A stretch of DNA of 64,000 bases from Platanthera guangdongensis. Lineage: Eukaryota > Streptophyta > Magnoliopsida > Asparagales > Orchidaceae. Shown here one piece after another: positions 44,920-56,191 of the stretch. The notes under the pieces were generated by a model. It was not told the origin of the DNA, made no database searches, and saw only the letters and a program-made list of their open reading frames with translations. The translations under genes were made by a program, and so were the position numbers. The stretch's first letter is position 1. Each line of letters opens with the position of its first letter. The stretch is from contig CM077150.1 in the NCBI GenBank assembly GCA_039583875.1, positions 190,096,375-190,160,374 on the forward strand, given 5' to 3'.

Positions 44920-47670
44920 TGTCACAACCCGCATTTTCTCAACGGTAAAATTGTATCAGAGTAAGAGAAAACACGTGTCGTGATGCCACATCGTGCAGGG
45001 GATAACTGCATACGCTCAGGCAAAACTCCAGACGTTAGATTTTAAGGAAAAACGTTGATTAAATATGAAAGAAAATCAGTTAAGTTGGATGGCCGTATCC
45101 ATCGGCACACCAGATCAGCTAGTCCACAGTTAAAATTATATTTATACGCAGCAGAAAATACTTTGGTATAATTAAGTTGACACCCTAAATACGCACGAGA
45201 GTCCCCGGGGGACGACTTATGGTATGCACGACTCTAAGGTGAATATTATAGGTATAAAAGATAGTGTTTTACGCTGAGGAAAAATAGTGTCTTTGTTTTA
45301 GAAACATGTTATGCATGAAGTACATATATTAATACTTTTAGGTTTTAAAATATCTAACATGCAACCTAGCATAAATCCTTCCCAGAAGAAAGTAACCAAC
45401 CACATATAGGCAAAATCAGCAGTTTAATTTCATATTCAGCATCACAAGAAGCCACCAGTGGGCGTCAACAACCTGACACAAACCCACTGGAGAGTATGTA
45501 TGTCTATACAGAAAAGTAAGGAACTACCTCACAACAAAACGGGGATCAGCTATCTCAGCAACCCTAGAGGCCACCCACAGCCCCTCCAAAAGTACACCTC
45601 AGCAAGGAAACAATCGGAATGGTAAATAGAGCAATAGATTAATTAACAAATAAGAAGAAGGGTTTACCAACCCGACAACCAACTGCTATAAGCAAAAGAA
45701 AAGGGGATGACAGTAAGAAAAGAATGCTGTCAAAAACACCGCAGAGAACACCAAGTGCGAGCAATAAAACCAATATGCCTTACCAAGAGAGCCTGCAACA
45801 GCACCAAGACATATACATATGCCAAAAGAAAAGAAAGCATAAATAGGAAAGGGACTAACAGTCCTAACACGTGGGTAAGTGGCAGTGGTCAAAACATGGG
45901 TCTGAATACATAACCAAAATCAGACCCAATAAGGGCTAAGGGGTCAAACAGTGGCAGCTTTAGGGTCCCACACACACCAACCCAAACCGGGGCAAAAGGC
46001 AGTGGCCACAGCTCTCCACATAAAACCACCCCTCCAGAGGCCACCAAAACTCCACCACCTGCCACAACCCAAGAGTCGGCATGCAGAATTTAGCCGAACA
46101 CCCAAAGCCCCCCTCCTTGGGAAAAGTCCCACTAACAGTCCTAAGAAACACATGAACCCAAGACAAAACGTCGGGTCCAACCGATGCGGCCTTGCACGCC
46201 TAACCAAAACCAACCCCGAGTCTCCCTGACCCCAAAACAAGGGCAGCACCCAGTGTCGACACGGTGTGTCGACACCACGACAAGCCGATGTCGACATAAG
46301 GTGTCGACACTGCCGCTGCGGGTGTCGACACCAAGTGTCGACACCAATGCGGCCGGTGTCGACACAAGGTGTCGACACTGCCGCTGTGGGTGTCGACACC
46401 AAGTGTCGACACCACTGCAGCCGGTGTCGACACAAGGTGTCGACACTGCCCCTGCCGGTGTCGACACCAAGTGTGGACACCACTGCGGCCGGTGTCGACA
46501 CAAGGTGTTGACACTGCCGCTGCGGGTGTCGACACCAAGGTGTCGACACCCTGGCAGGCTGGTGTCGACACAACGGTGTCGACACCCTGACAGGCTGGTG
46601 TCGACACCACGGTGTCGACACCCTGACTGGCTGGTGTCGACACCACGGTGTCGACACCACGGTGTCGACACCCTGGTGGTGTCGACACCACGGTGTCGAC
46701 ACCCTGTCTGGCTTCAGGCGCCAGATCCAGCACACAACCAGAAATGAGAATGAGGTCTCCCTCTAGGGTACAACAACTATCGACAATCGCATCTACTCGA
46801 CCTGAACCGAACCAAAACCGTCCCTAATGACACAAAATCCTCCAGGAAAACTGATATTATAACTGAAACTTTCTACTCTAACCATGACATGATCGGGGAC
46901 GAACCCTAGCGTACACCTAGGATCTAAGCAGGAAAGAGATAAAATTAACTCAAAAGAAAGACAAAGATCAGCTTTGGCAAGGATGAGGGGACATCACTTG
47001 CCTAAATACCAGAAACTTGGCCGGCGGCCTCCCCCGCTCACGGATCTGGCCGTAGAGCAGCAAGCTGAGGAGCAGAAAGAAAGCAGATCCCGACGAGGGC
47101 AGTCCAGATCCACTCTCAAAATCGAAATCCGACCGCTAAATCTCCAGGAATCGGCGTCCGAAGGCTAGGGTACTCCGGCGGTTCTCTCCCTCTCGCACAA
47201 GCGGCGACTTCTTCCAAGCAGAGAGAAGAAAATACAATGAACCCAACCCTAATTCTAACCCAAGACTTTATATATATAGGTTTTAATATTAAACAGTTAA
47301 CATATTAATAATTATTTACACGCAATATCAAAACAACACGAAACCTGAAACTTCTCGGAAAAAGACGAAATTCACGCCGCAGCTAAAAACCCACGCTACG
47401 AACACAACTGCGAAGTCGAAATTAGCATTCGACGAACGAAACCCGGGATAACACCTCCCGAAGCCACAACACAAGCATTCCCTAAGAGGCCCAGCCGAGT
47501 CATCAAACAGACTCCAGCTAGTTGGGGAATCTTGCTAACAGGCTACAAACAGGCTACACAGGGAACCCTAAGAGCTAAAACCACGCTCTACAATGGCAAA
47601 AAGCCGGAAATACGCCATCGTAACGCCAGCCATCGATCAAACAAAACACAGGAAAACCGGGGGCGTTACA
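44920..47670 (-). repeat. CHR-4 5' LTR (promoter copy)
   Basis: This is 2751 bp, from TGTCACAACCCGC to GGGCGTTACA. The minus-strand TATA-like TATATAAAG at 47266-47274 would drive element transcription; the palindrome array at 46252-46705 then lies in the transcribed part of the LTR, so it would be in the element RNA. Confidence 0.95.
46252..46705. repeat. GGTGTCGACACC palindrome array in the CHR-4 5' LTR
   Basis: This is the same two-block organisation as at 38037-38465, but with different unit numbers and several damaged palindromes. The array has therefore changed in copy number since insertion, or during reverse transcription. Confidence 0.92.
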
Positions 47671-48701
47671 CTGGATGATTCCATACCATACTTCTTTATT
47701 AACTCTAGGGTGAACTTAGACTGACATATGGAGAAGCCATCTTCAGTCTGTCTAACTTGGAGACCCAAGAAGAACTTAAGTTCCCCTATACTGCTCATTT
47801 CAAATTGTCCTTGCATGAGTTTTGCAAACTTTCTGCAAAGACTACTTTCTGTAGACCCAAATATTATGCTATCTACATATATTTGGACTAAGATAATCTT
47901 GCCTCTGGATTCCCTAAGGAATAGAGTCTTGTCTATTTTCGCCCTTGAGAATTTGTTCTCAATGAGAAAATTAGACAGGGCTTCATACCAACCCCTAGGG
48001 GCTTGTTTTAACCCATACAAAGCCTTCCTAAGTCTATAAACATAATCAGGTTTAATAGAATCAACAAAACCTGATGGCTGCTCTACATAGACTGCTTCCT
48101 TCAGATTTCCATTCAGAAAAGCTGACTTTACAACCATTTGATATACCTTAAACCCTTAATATGTTGCATAGGCAAGGAACATCCTGATTGCCTCCAGTCT
48201 TGCTACTGGAGCAAAGGTTTGATCAAAATCAATGCCTTCTTCCTGCCTATATCCCTTTGCAACAAGTCTAGCTTTATTCTTTATGATGATTCCATTCTCA
48301 TCCAACTTGTTCCTAAAGATCGACTTAGTTCCAATAATGTTGTGATCCTTGGGTTTAGGAACTAGCTCCCAGACCTTTCATCTTTTGAATTGATTCAGCT
48401 CCTCTTGCATAGCACCAATCCAATGAGAGTCTAGAATTGCTTCTTCAAATTTCTTTGGTTCTACTTGGGATAGGAAACTGGTGTAAAGGACTGTACTCAG
48501 ATTCCTACTCCTTGTTTGCACTCCTTGTCTGGGATCTCCAATTATTTGATTGGCTGGATGATCCTTTAAGTGTCTATTTGCTGGAGGCAACCTGACTTCA
48601 GGTTGTACACCTTCAGTCTCTTCATTTAGCTGCACCTCTTGGTCTTCTTCAGCAATAGGAGTATCTTGTACTACCCCTGGACAACAACCACCATCTTCCA
48701 C
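47671..48701 (-). pseudogene. pol: SIRE-B reverse transcriptase and preceding linker
   Basis: The linker is at 48378-48701 (FEEAILDSHWIGAMQEELNQF). RT continues as [68 protein letters not shown]. The catalytic box reads [11 protein letters not shown]: the second Asp of YVDD is Ser, so RT is dead. Stops are near 48376 and 48155 (the second in place of a Gln codon). The frame is cut at MESSS by CHR-4 and resumes at 36654. Confidence 0.9.
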
Positions 48702-50108
48702 TTACTGACTTGCAGTAGAACCTTTTGCAATGGCAAGCTTGTCCATCTTCTCAGTCACACCTGTAGAGCTGCAAATACTACTTGGCAATTCACAGTTAAT
48801 GAGTCTTGCTTCATCAAAAACTACATGTACAGACTCTTCTACAACTTGAATAATCAATTTGTAGACCCTATAAGCCTTACTATTGTTGTTGTACCCAAAA
48901 AATATCCCATCTTGGGATTTGGCAGCAAACTTGGTTAGATAAGACTTTCCATTGTTAAGTATATAACACTTGCAACCAAAGATCCTGAAATAGGATAAAT
49001 TTGGTTTTCTGTCATTCACCATCTCATAGGGGGTCTTCTTGTGACTCTTGGTGATAGTAGCCCTATTGATCACATGACAAGCAGTATTTACTGCCTCAGC
49101 CCAGAAATATTCTGGGAGAGAAATGTCACTCAATAGGGTTCTACCAGCCTCTATTAATGTTCTATTCTTCCTTTCAGCAATACCATTTTGCTGAGGTGTT
49201 CTTGGTGAAGAAAATTCCTGAAAAATCCCAAACTCTTCACACAGTTTTGTCATACTTTCAGACTGAAATTCAGTACCATGGTCACTTCTGATTTTGACCA
49301 CTGTACTGTTCAATTCATTCTGAATTTGTTTAACAAAACTATATAAGATACTTGGGGTTTTAGATTTTTGTCCTAGGAAGAACACCCAGGAATATCTAGA
49401 ATAGTCATCAACAACCACAAATGTGTAGACCTTCCTACCTAGGCTGTAAACTAGCATAGGACCAAAAAGATCCATATGCAAGAGTTATAGACACCTCATA
49501 GAATCCTTGTTCTCAAGGCTAGGAAAGGTGGATTTGGTCTGCTTGCCTTTTTGACTAGCTGAGCATATCCCATCCTTTATACACTTAACCTGAGGACCAT
49601 TCCTCACTAACTCTTTACTAAAGAGTTAGCTAATTGTCATATAGTTAAGATGAGCCAGCCTCTTGTGCCATTTAACACAATGTAAGACTCTCTCATCAGC
49701 TATAATACAAATAGGAGAAACATTGTTCTCACACACAAAGTCAAGACAATAGACATTTCTCTTCCTATATCCTGTCAAAATGATCTTTTGATCAGTTGAC
49801 CTTTTGATATGACAACCATTCTTGACAAATGAGATGTCATATCCTAAATCACTCAGCTGACTTATGCTAATGAGGTTATGTTTGAAACCCTTTACATAAT
49901 CCACTTGAGTAATTGTAATCAGGTTACTAGAAATGTTACCAAAGCCTTTGATGATTCCTTTTTCTGAACCACCAAAGGAAACTTTAGGACCATCATTGAT
50001 AGGTGTATAGTCCTTCAGCAACCCCCTTGTTCCAGTCATGTGCCTGGAACGTCCACTGTCCAAGTACCATATAGGGGCATGGCCACTTGGACTCACCTGC
50101 AAAACAGA
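48702..50108 (-). pseudogene. pol: SIRE-B protease and integrase
   Basis: The protease motif WYLDSGRSRHMTG lies near 50060. The GAG-pre-integrase block reads VKWHKRLAHLNYMTIS followed by a stop near 49626. The integrase is open for 260 residues from 49481: HMDLFGPMLV, KIRSDHGTEFQSE and NGIAERKNRTLIEAG keep all three acidic residues. It continues through KSYLTKFAAKSQDGIFFGY, the region that CHR-3 splits in SIRE-A. A stop lies just before the HMDLFGP block and another at 48702. Confidence 0.9.
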
Positions 50109-52139
50109 TTACTTAACCTTAGAACACAAATAACTCTTGGGTCCTTGGTGCAAGTTAGTCTGACTTTTAGCAAAAATACCTTTAGCTCTTCTAGCAGGCA
50201 GTTTGATACTCTCCTTGGTACTGGAAGTGTACCAACAATCTAAGGCAAAGTGGCCTACCTTGCCACAACACCAGCACTCAAACCTGTTGTACCTTTGTTT
50301 AGGTACAACTCTGGCTGTTTTATCTACAACAGACTTCTTGTTGAGTGCTGGGACTTTACCCTTAGATTTGGACTTAGCAGTCCAGGCAGTTTTCTTAAAT
50401 CCTAACCAAGCCTTACCCTTTTGAGGTACAAACTCATCTATCAAGGGTAACACAGACTTAGGTTTAGAAAAACTTGCAACAATATCTTTCTCCTTCTGAA
50501 GTCTAACCTCCAGATTTCTAATTTGATCATTCTTGAAATTGATTGTGCCCATTTGAATAACAGTTATGTTCCTCAATCTGGCAATCTCATTTAGTTTCTG
50601 ATCAAACAACTTATCTGAATCAGCAGCAGTCAACTTAAGATTAGTAATTTCCTTAGTTAGTGTTTTGACCAGATTTTTGCTCTTCTTAAGTGCCTGCAAT
50701 AAATCTCTATATTCATCTATCAACTGATGAATATCACCTTCAGACTCAGACCCATCTACATCACTTGATGCAGATGTATCTGACTCTGATTCAGTACTAT
50801 AATCTGAAAGACATTGTACCTTACTTGGTCCAGGCTGATCCTTGATCTTGTCTCCTTCAGATAAAGCCATCATTCCCTTGCACTGATTGTCTTCTTGTTC
50901 ATATATAGAGTTTAGTACCTGCAGGAACTCTTCTTCTTCATCTGCAGCAAACAGACCAATGTAAGCCTCAGCTTCAGATTCTGACTCTAAAGATAACTGA
51001 TCTAACAAGGTCTTCTTATTCATTGCAACAAAGGATTTCTCCTTCTTGCTCTGATGTTGACTCTTCTTCTTATCTGCAGACTCTTTTCTTTTATCTGGAC
51101 AGTCAGCTACTACATATCCAGGCCTATTATAATAGTAGCAAATAATCTTTGATGTTGTAGACTTGTTTGACTTAGACATGCTCATGTCTTTCCTGGATGA
51201 CTTCCTCTTTTGATAGTAATCATCCTTAGGCTTATATGTGGAAGGCTTAGACTTCCACTGCTTCTTCTTCAAAAATCTCTGAAACTGCCTTGTGAGGGCA
51301 GCAAAATCTTCATCTAAATCACTGTTGTCTGAATTCTGGTTATCTGAATTTTCTGAAGCAGTATCAGCAACTATTTGAGGTGGAGATGGAGACTTGCTTC
51401 TATACTTCCTAGGGGCTTCAGTATTGAAGGCCACAGATCTTTCCTTATGCTCCACTCTAGTAGTCTTCTCTTCCTCCTTTCTAGCCATTAACTGCATCTC
51501 ATAAGATAACAGTTTTCCAAACAAAGTTGGAGGAGGTATATCTGCTAGTTTTGCCACTTCCCTAATGACACAAATCTTGGTGTCCCAGTCCTTAGTCATG
51601 GATCTTAAAAACTTGTCATTCAGCTCATAGTTGCTGAATTCTATTCCATAGGATATCAATTCATTTACTATCCTATAGAACTTCTTCTAGCATTCAGTAA
51701 TGCTATCAGACTTTCCTTGTCTGAAGCTTTCATATTCCTGATTTAACAAGGACTTCCTGTCTTGTCTTACTTCTTCGGACCCTTCCATATAGACTATCAA
51801 AGTATCCCACATTTCCTTTGAAGTCTTGCAATGAATCAAATTCTGAAAGGTAGAATCATCAATGGCACTCACTATGATGTTCTGAGCATTCTTATCCATA
51901 GTTGCCACGATTATTTCATCCTTGGTCATTTCTGAATAATCCTTGGGAGTTTTCTGATTTGCATCCAGAATAGATACCTTCATTGGCACATATGGCCCTT
52001 CTTTGACTGTAATGTATATTCTTGGGTCAGATGCTTCCGTAAAGAGTCTAACCCTCTCTTTCCATATGCCAAAAATCTCTTTTCTACAGATTGGCAATTT
52101 CATGGACCCCAGCTCTTTGTGATTCTCGCTAGAACCCAT
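50109..52139 (-). pseudogene. gag: SIRE-B gag, long form with coiled coil
   Basis: It starts at the ATG at 52139 (MGSSENHKELGSMKLPI). The N-terminal copia-type capsid region runs to a stop near 51687 (IWKERVRLFTEASDPRIYI, TSKEMWDTLIVYMEGSEEVRQDRKSLLNQEYESF). The second frame, 50109-51659, is 516 residues: KFLRSMTKDWDTKICVIREV, a degenerate knuckle CYYYNRPGYVVADC, an acidic middle, a coiled coil (DLLQALKKSKNLVKTLTKEITN; FKNDQIRNLEVRLQKEKDIV) and an intact knuckle CWCCGKVGHFALDC. A long gag with coiled coil fits the Sirevirus group. One stop or frame change near 51670 breaks it. Confidence 0.88.
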
Positions 52140-52228
52140 TTTCTTGATTCTTGTTTATTCTGATTCTGCCTACAGGATCTTACTCAGACTGTTATGTCCT
52201 TTTTGAGTAACCTCCTTCTGATACCACT
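52140..52228 (-). promoter_or_regulatory. SIRE-B leader and primer-binding site
   Basis: This short leader contains, at 52217-52226 (minus strand TGGTATCAGA), the initiator tRNA-Met primer site two bases from the LTR end. Confidence 0.88.
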
Positions 52229-54088
52229 TGAAAGAAATAGTGTCTAATCACCTATAGGGGGGGGGGTGAATAGGTGAACTTTATCTTTTTTAAATTTAAG
52301 GCAGAAATTCTATACAACAAATGCAATTCTGCAACTATCACGACACAGCAACCATAGAAACAAACATACACAGAGTGCACACAGTATTTATAGTGGTCCC
52401 CAAGGTCTGGGTACATCCACTTTCCCCCTTCGCCTATCTAATAGTGTACTAGATTCGGCCTAACTTCAGCACTTCTCCTCAGATCCTCAGATCTTACAGC
52501 TCAGAACCCCAAACAGGTTCCTACAACTCAAAGTGTCCCCACTCCTACAACTCAGGCACAAAGCCCTACCACTCAATCTTCAATAAGACCTACACTCAGA
52601 GAACAAAGTCTCCTACAACTCAGGCACTAGGCTCTACCTCAGTCTTCAACAAGACCTACACTCAGAGAAAAAAGTCTCCTACACTCATCCTTTATAAAAT
52701 AGGCTTACAGCTCAGATTTATACAAGATCCTACAGAAATTTGGATTATACAAAGTAATTAACCACAACTCTGACAGAGAGTGATGAGTTGACTAGCTTGT
52801 TGATGAGTTCTTGGAAGAACTTGGCAGAGATCAACCTCCCTTGGATTTCTTCAAAGCTTCTTGAATTAGAACTCAGTAGGGTTGAATCTCCTGTGAAGAT
52901 GATCTTCAATCAACTTCTGTCTTGTGATTCAGATCTCAATCTGAATCTTACTTTGCAGCCTGGTTCAGCATCTGCTCTTCTTAGAAGGAGCTCTCTCTCT
53001 CCAACTTCTTAGATCTTCTATCAAAGGTCTTCTTATTTTTTTGTGTTGTTAGATCTCTTGATTAATTGTTATCAATCTGTAATCTCACACACCTGTTGAA
53101 GGAGAAATGTCTTTATATAGTATTCCTCCAAGATAACCGGCTGATCCGGTTTCTAACAACCTTCTGACGGCTCTGACAGCTGCAGTTGACCGGTTGAAAT
53201 GGCACCTGTCAAGTCATCCAGTCACTTCTTGAAATCACTGTCACTGTCTGAAAGTGTCGAGATAGATAGTCATTATGTGTCGACACAAATAGACATAGTG
53301 TCGACACAAGTAGACTAAGTGTCGACACTAGCCTTTATGGTGTCGACACAACTCCTTGTGTTGTTGTAACAGCTTCTCGACACTGCTTCTTCAGAATGTG
53401 TCGACACTGATTCTGTGTGTCGACACAAGCCTTCTGTTGAATGTGTCGACACTGGTTAAGTGTGTCGACACAAGTACTTCTTCTTTAATACTTAGTTGAA
53501 TCATGTTATGTGTTGACACAAGTCCTTTGTGTCGACACATCTTCTTGTGTTGAAACTTGTTGAGTGTCGACACATCTCCTTTATGTCGACACATGCCTTC
53601 ATGTGTTGAAACTTGTTGAGTGTCGACACATCTCCTTTGTATCGACACAAGTACTTTAACTTTGTTGAAGCTTGCTGAGTGTCGACACAGCCTCCTAGTG
53701 TCGACACTTTTGATGTCGACAAAGTTTCTCTGGGTGTCGACACTGCCTCTAAGTGTCGACACAGATTATGTTGACAATTCTTCACTATGTGTCGACACTG
53801 ACTATATGTGTCGACACTTTTCTTTTGGTGTCGACTCTGCCATTCCTGGTATTGACACAATTACTCCAAGTGTCGACACAGCTTCTCTAGGTGTCGACAC
53901 AAGCCTTCATAAGTGTCGACACTTCACCTCTAGGTGTCGACACATGGACTTAGAAACTTTTCTGCATTTCCTGCAATTACTTAACCTGCACATATAAACT
54001 CAAAGCACATCAAATACACCTTGATGTATATCATTAAGTAGGGTGAGGCTTCTTCAAATCAGGTACATATATTCCAATGTACCCAACA
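52229..54088 (-). repeat. SIRE-B 5' LTR (only LTR)
   Basis: On the minus strand it begins TGTTGGGTACATTGG and ends ATTTCTTTCA. The beginning and the C-tract near the end (ACCTATTCACCCCCCCCC) match the SIRE-A LTR. A minus-strand TATA-like TATATAAAG lies at 53111-53119, and the palindrome array at 53255-53945 lies upstream of it. At 52250-52278 the bases ACCTAT and ATAGGT flank a G9 run, a small inverted repeat. Confidence 0.9.
53255..53945. repeat. GTGTCGACAC palindrome array in the SIRE-B LTR
   Basis: More than 25 copies of TGTCGACA-type palindromes are spaced mostly 10-35 bp apart, separated by non-repeating linkers such as CTTCTTGTGTTGAAACTTGTTGA. It is irregular compared with the CHR-4 array. 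It lies upstream of the TATA box, where enhancers are expected. Confidence 0.92.
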
Positions 54089-54147
54089 CTTGCTCAAACA
54101 ACTCTTGCAGTTGCACCTTCAACTCCGCCATCTATTTTGGCGCTATC
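54089..54147. repeat. Right copy of the 59-bp duplication flanking SIRE-B
   Basis: CHR-3 sequence starts directly after the LTR terminus (ACCCAACA). It matches 32796-32854 with three mismatches. Confidence 0.88.
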
Positions 54148-55902
54148 CTATAGGGAGAGTGTGACACCGGTTTGTCACCGGTACCAGCTCAATAATAAAA
54201 TCAATCTCCCACTTAGGAGGGGCTCCTGGGAGATCATCTGGAAACACATCAGGATACTCAGACACAACTGGGATCCTGTCCAGACTTGGCTGAGGCGTCG
54301 AAGTTTGCACTAGAGTGACAAACAGCTCTGCCCCAGACCGAACTGCCTTGATCACCTGAAGGGCTGACATCAAAACTTTCCCTGACCCCTTCATGCCCGT
54401 AAACGTAGTATCCCGTTCAGAATTTAATCCCAACTTAACCTCCTTTCGGTTGCAATCAATGTAAGCTCGCTGCTCCGAGAGCCAGTCCATACCAAAGATT
54501 ACATCGAACTCTACTAACGGTAGAATCAACACTCGCAAATCAAACTCCTGATCCCCAATCCGAACATTGAATACGCAGACCTTATCCGCGCGCATTGAGC
54601 ACCCATTGGGCAACAGCACATCCAACTTGTCTTTTGCCATCGAGGGAGGGACCCCAATGCGCGTCACAAATCATTCTGATAAGAAGGAAAGCGAAGCTCC
54701 CATATCAAACAAGGCTCTCATCAGACAATCGAGAATCAAAACAAATCCTAGCAACAACAGAAGTAAGCTAACACATAAAAGAGGTAACAACTACAAAAGT
54801 TAATCTGTTATAAATTAACTCATACCTTTCACCACGTCAGCTTGCTTTATGGCCTCTTACATACCAAGATTATAAACTCTATGCTGGACTGGAGCATGAT
54901 GAGACGCGGTTGACTCCACCGCCTTACCTTTCTCCTCATAAGTCGCTCCAGACTTCCTCTCGGACTTTGCACGTCCGCTCCAACACTCACGTGCAAAATG
55001 CCCCGTCTTCCCACAGTTGTAGCAAGCTCTTGGGACTCGACTTGTGGTTGCCCCTGAAGCACCAGACGAAGGGGCTGAGTTCGAAGTCCTCTGCTTCTTG
55101 TTCCATCTGCGGAATCCTGACTTTGCACTAGGCACTTTGAACTCTGCCTTCTTTTCTCCTGGGTCCTTCTTCTCTTGCACCCTTTTTACAACCTTTTCCA
55201 AAGATCGGGCCGGGTTGACCAAGGCTAGGAAGCCCTGTGCCTTAGGTCCAGCAAGGAGTAACTGTAGGTAACCACGAAGAACCTCATAAAATGGTTGGTC
55301 TTCCTCTCCTCTTCCGTAAACATAGCCCCAGCATACCGACCCAACCGTGTAAACTCGTGGAGGTACTCATCCACGCTTCTGGATCCCTGAGTCAACCCAA
55401 GGTATTGGTTCTCCTTCTCAACCTTCTGAGCAGAGGGTACTTATCTGGCCAAGAACAATTTTGAAAATTCCTCCATAGGCACATCAGCAAGCTACCTACC
55501 CACTAAGAGATGAAACTCCAACTCATCCCACCACAGCCTCGCTTCACCCACCAAAAGAAAGGTCGTTATGGTGGTTCTCTTCCACTCCTCAGTTAACGTG
55601 GCTGTCAAAACACTCTTTATCGTAGAGAGCCAGTCCTCAGCTTGAGCTGGCGTTCCAGTCCCGTCAAATACTGGGGGATTAAAGCCCATTACATGCTTAA
55701 GCTGCTTCTCCGTAGCTCTCCTCGGCTCTACCAGGTCAACTGCTGCGCGCTCCACCAATCTCGGCTCTGCCACCCTAACCGGTTCTTGCTCCACGATAGG
55801 AGGTGCATGGTGCATTTGCACTGCAGGTTGGGCATTAATCATCGCAAATACAGCTTCAGCCACCATCCTGATGGTTTCCGCTGAAGGAGGTGTAGTAGGC
55901 AT
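54148..55902 (-). pseudogene. gag: CHR-3 gag and protease
   Basis: The gag N-terminus is at 55492-55902 (PTTPPSAETIRMVAEAVF, KHVMGFNPPVFDGTGTPAQA, TTFLLVGEARLWWDELEF). The middle is frameshifted around 55230-55490. The zinc-knuckle part is at 54857-55222 (SGATTSRVPRACYNCGKTGH, FARECWSGR). Protease is at 54143-54667: the conserved FDVIFGMDWL and the NGCSMRADKVCVFNVRIGD block are present; the catalytic DSGA motif should lie just upstream near 54690 but the frame is broken there. The piece ends VFPDDLPGAPPKWEID, leading into RT at 32796 on the other side of SIRE-B. Confidence 0.87.
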
Positions 55903-56191
55903 GTCTCTCGGTGCACTACTTTCTGCCGATTGCAGACGCTTTGATTGACTAGCACCGCTCCTAGCTGCCTATAGAAGCAAAGACACACGATTAGATGACA
56001 ACCAAATTGCTAAAAGCAATCATTGGAATACTCAGATTCCACAAAACAAGTGTATTTTCCATTCCTAAGTGGACATTCATGGGTTCTTTTGATGTTATAA
56101 CAATGAAGCACACATGTGCTCACCACCCCTTAAACGAATTCGCCCACGAATTCATTTAAGCCTGACCATAACCAGAAGTCTGATACAAAAT
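55903..56191 (-). promoter_or_regulatory. CHR-3 leader with degraded primer-binding site
   Basis: Non-coding leader. The minus strand near 56178-56190 reads TTTTGTATCAGAC beside the LTR, which keeps GTATCAGA of the tRNA-Met site but has lost its first bases. Confidence 0.65.

Larger units (their letters stand above)
36655..47670 (-). mobile_element. CHR-4, Tekay/Del-like chromovirus
   Basis: This is the youngest element of the right stack. The LTRs are 36655-39427 and 44920-47670, with target duplication CTGGA at 36650-36654 and 47671-47675. It has a perfect tRNA-Met primer site, gag with three zinc knuckles, protease, RT, RNase H, integrase and chromodomain. The element-strand LTR termini are TGTAACGCCCCC and GGGTTGTGACA. 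Only isolated stop codons break the genes, most of them explicable by C-to-T change. The LTR sequence is unrelated to that of CHR-1/2/3. Confidence 0.96.
32852..54088 (-). mobile_element. SIRE-B, one-LTR Sirevirus-like copia with a third ORF
   Basis: This is a minus-strand copia element holding CHR-4 (36655-47670) within it. From right to left it has the 5' LTR (52229-54088), tRNA-Met primer site, gag, protease, integrase, RT, RNase H, a palindrome array, a third ORF (33124-35464) and, at the left edge, a polypurine tract. No 3' LTR follows: CHR-3 sequence begins at once. The edge matches the SIRE-A tract next to its 3' LTR (CAAATAGGRGGAGAT), so the element ends exactly where its 3' LTR should begin. 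It is flanked by a 59-bp duplication of CHR-3 sequence, not 5 bp. Confidence 0.88.

Noticed and set aside
38037..46705. CRISPR-like array.
   Set aside because: Palindromic repeats with short regular spacers inside plant LTRs, no cas genes, spacers themselves repeated. These are LTR arrays.
53391..53997. ORFs with CVDTQ/STLxxxVDT repeats in the SIRE-B LTR.
   Set aside because: Same cause: translated GTGTCGACAC repeats, open on both strands, inside an LTR.
54089..54093. CTTGC as an ordinary 5-bp target duplication of SIRE-B.
   Set aside because: CTTGC occurs at 32796-32800, but 54 further bases of duplicated CHR-3 sequence follow it before SIRE-B begins, so the duplication is 59 bp and the left end has no LTR.
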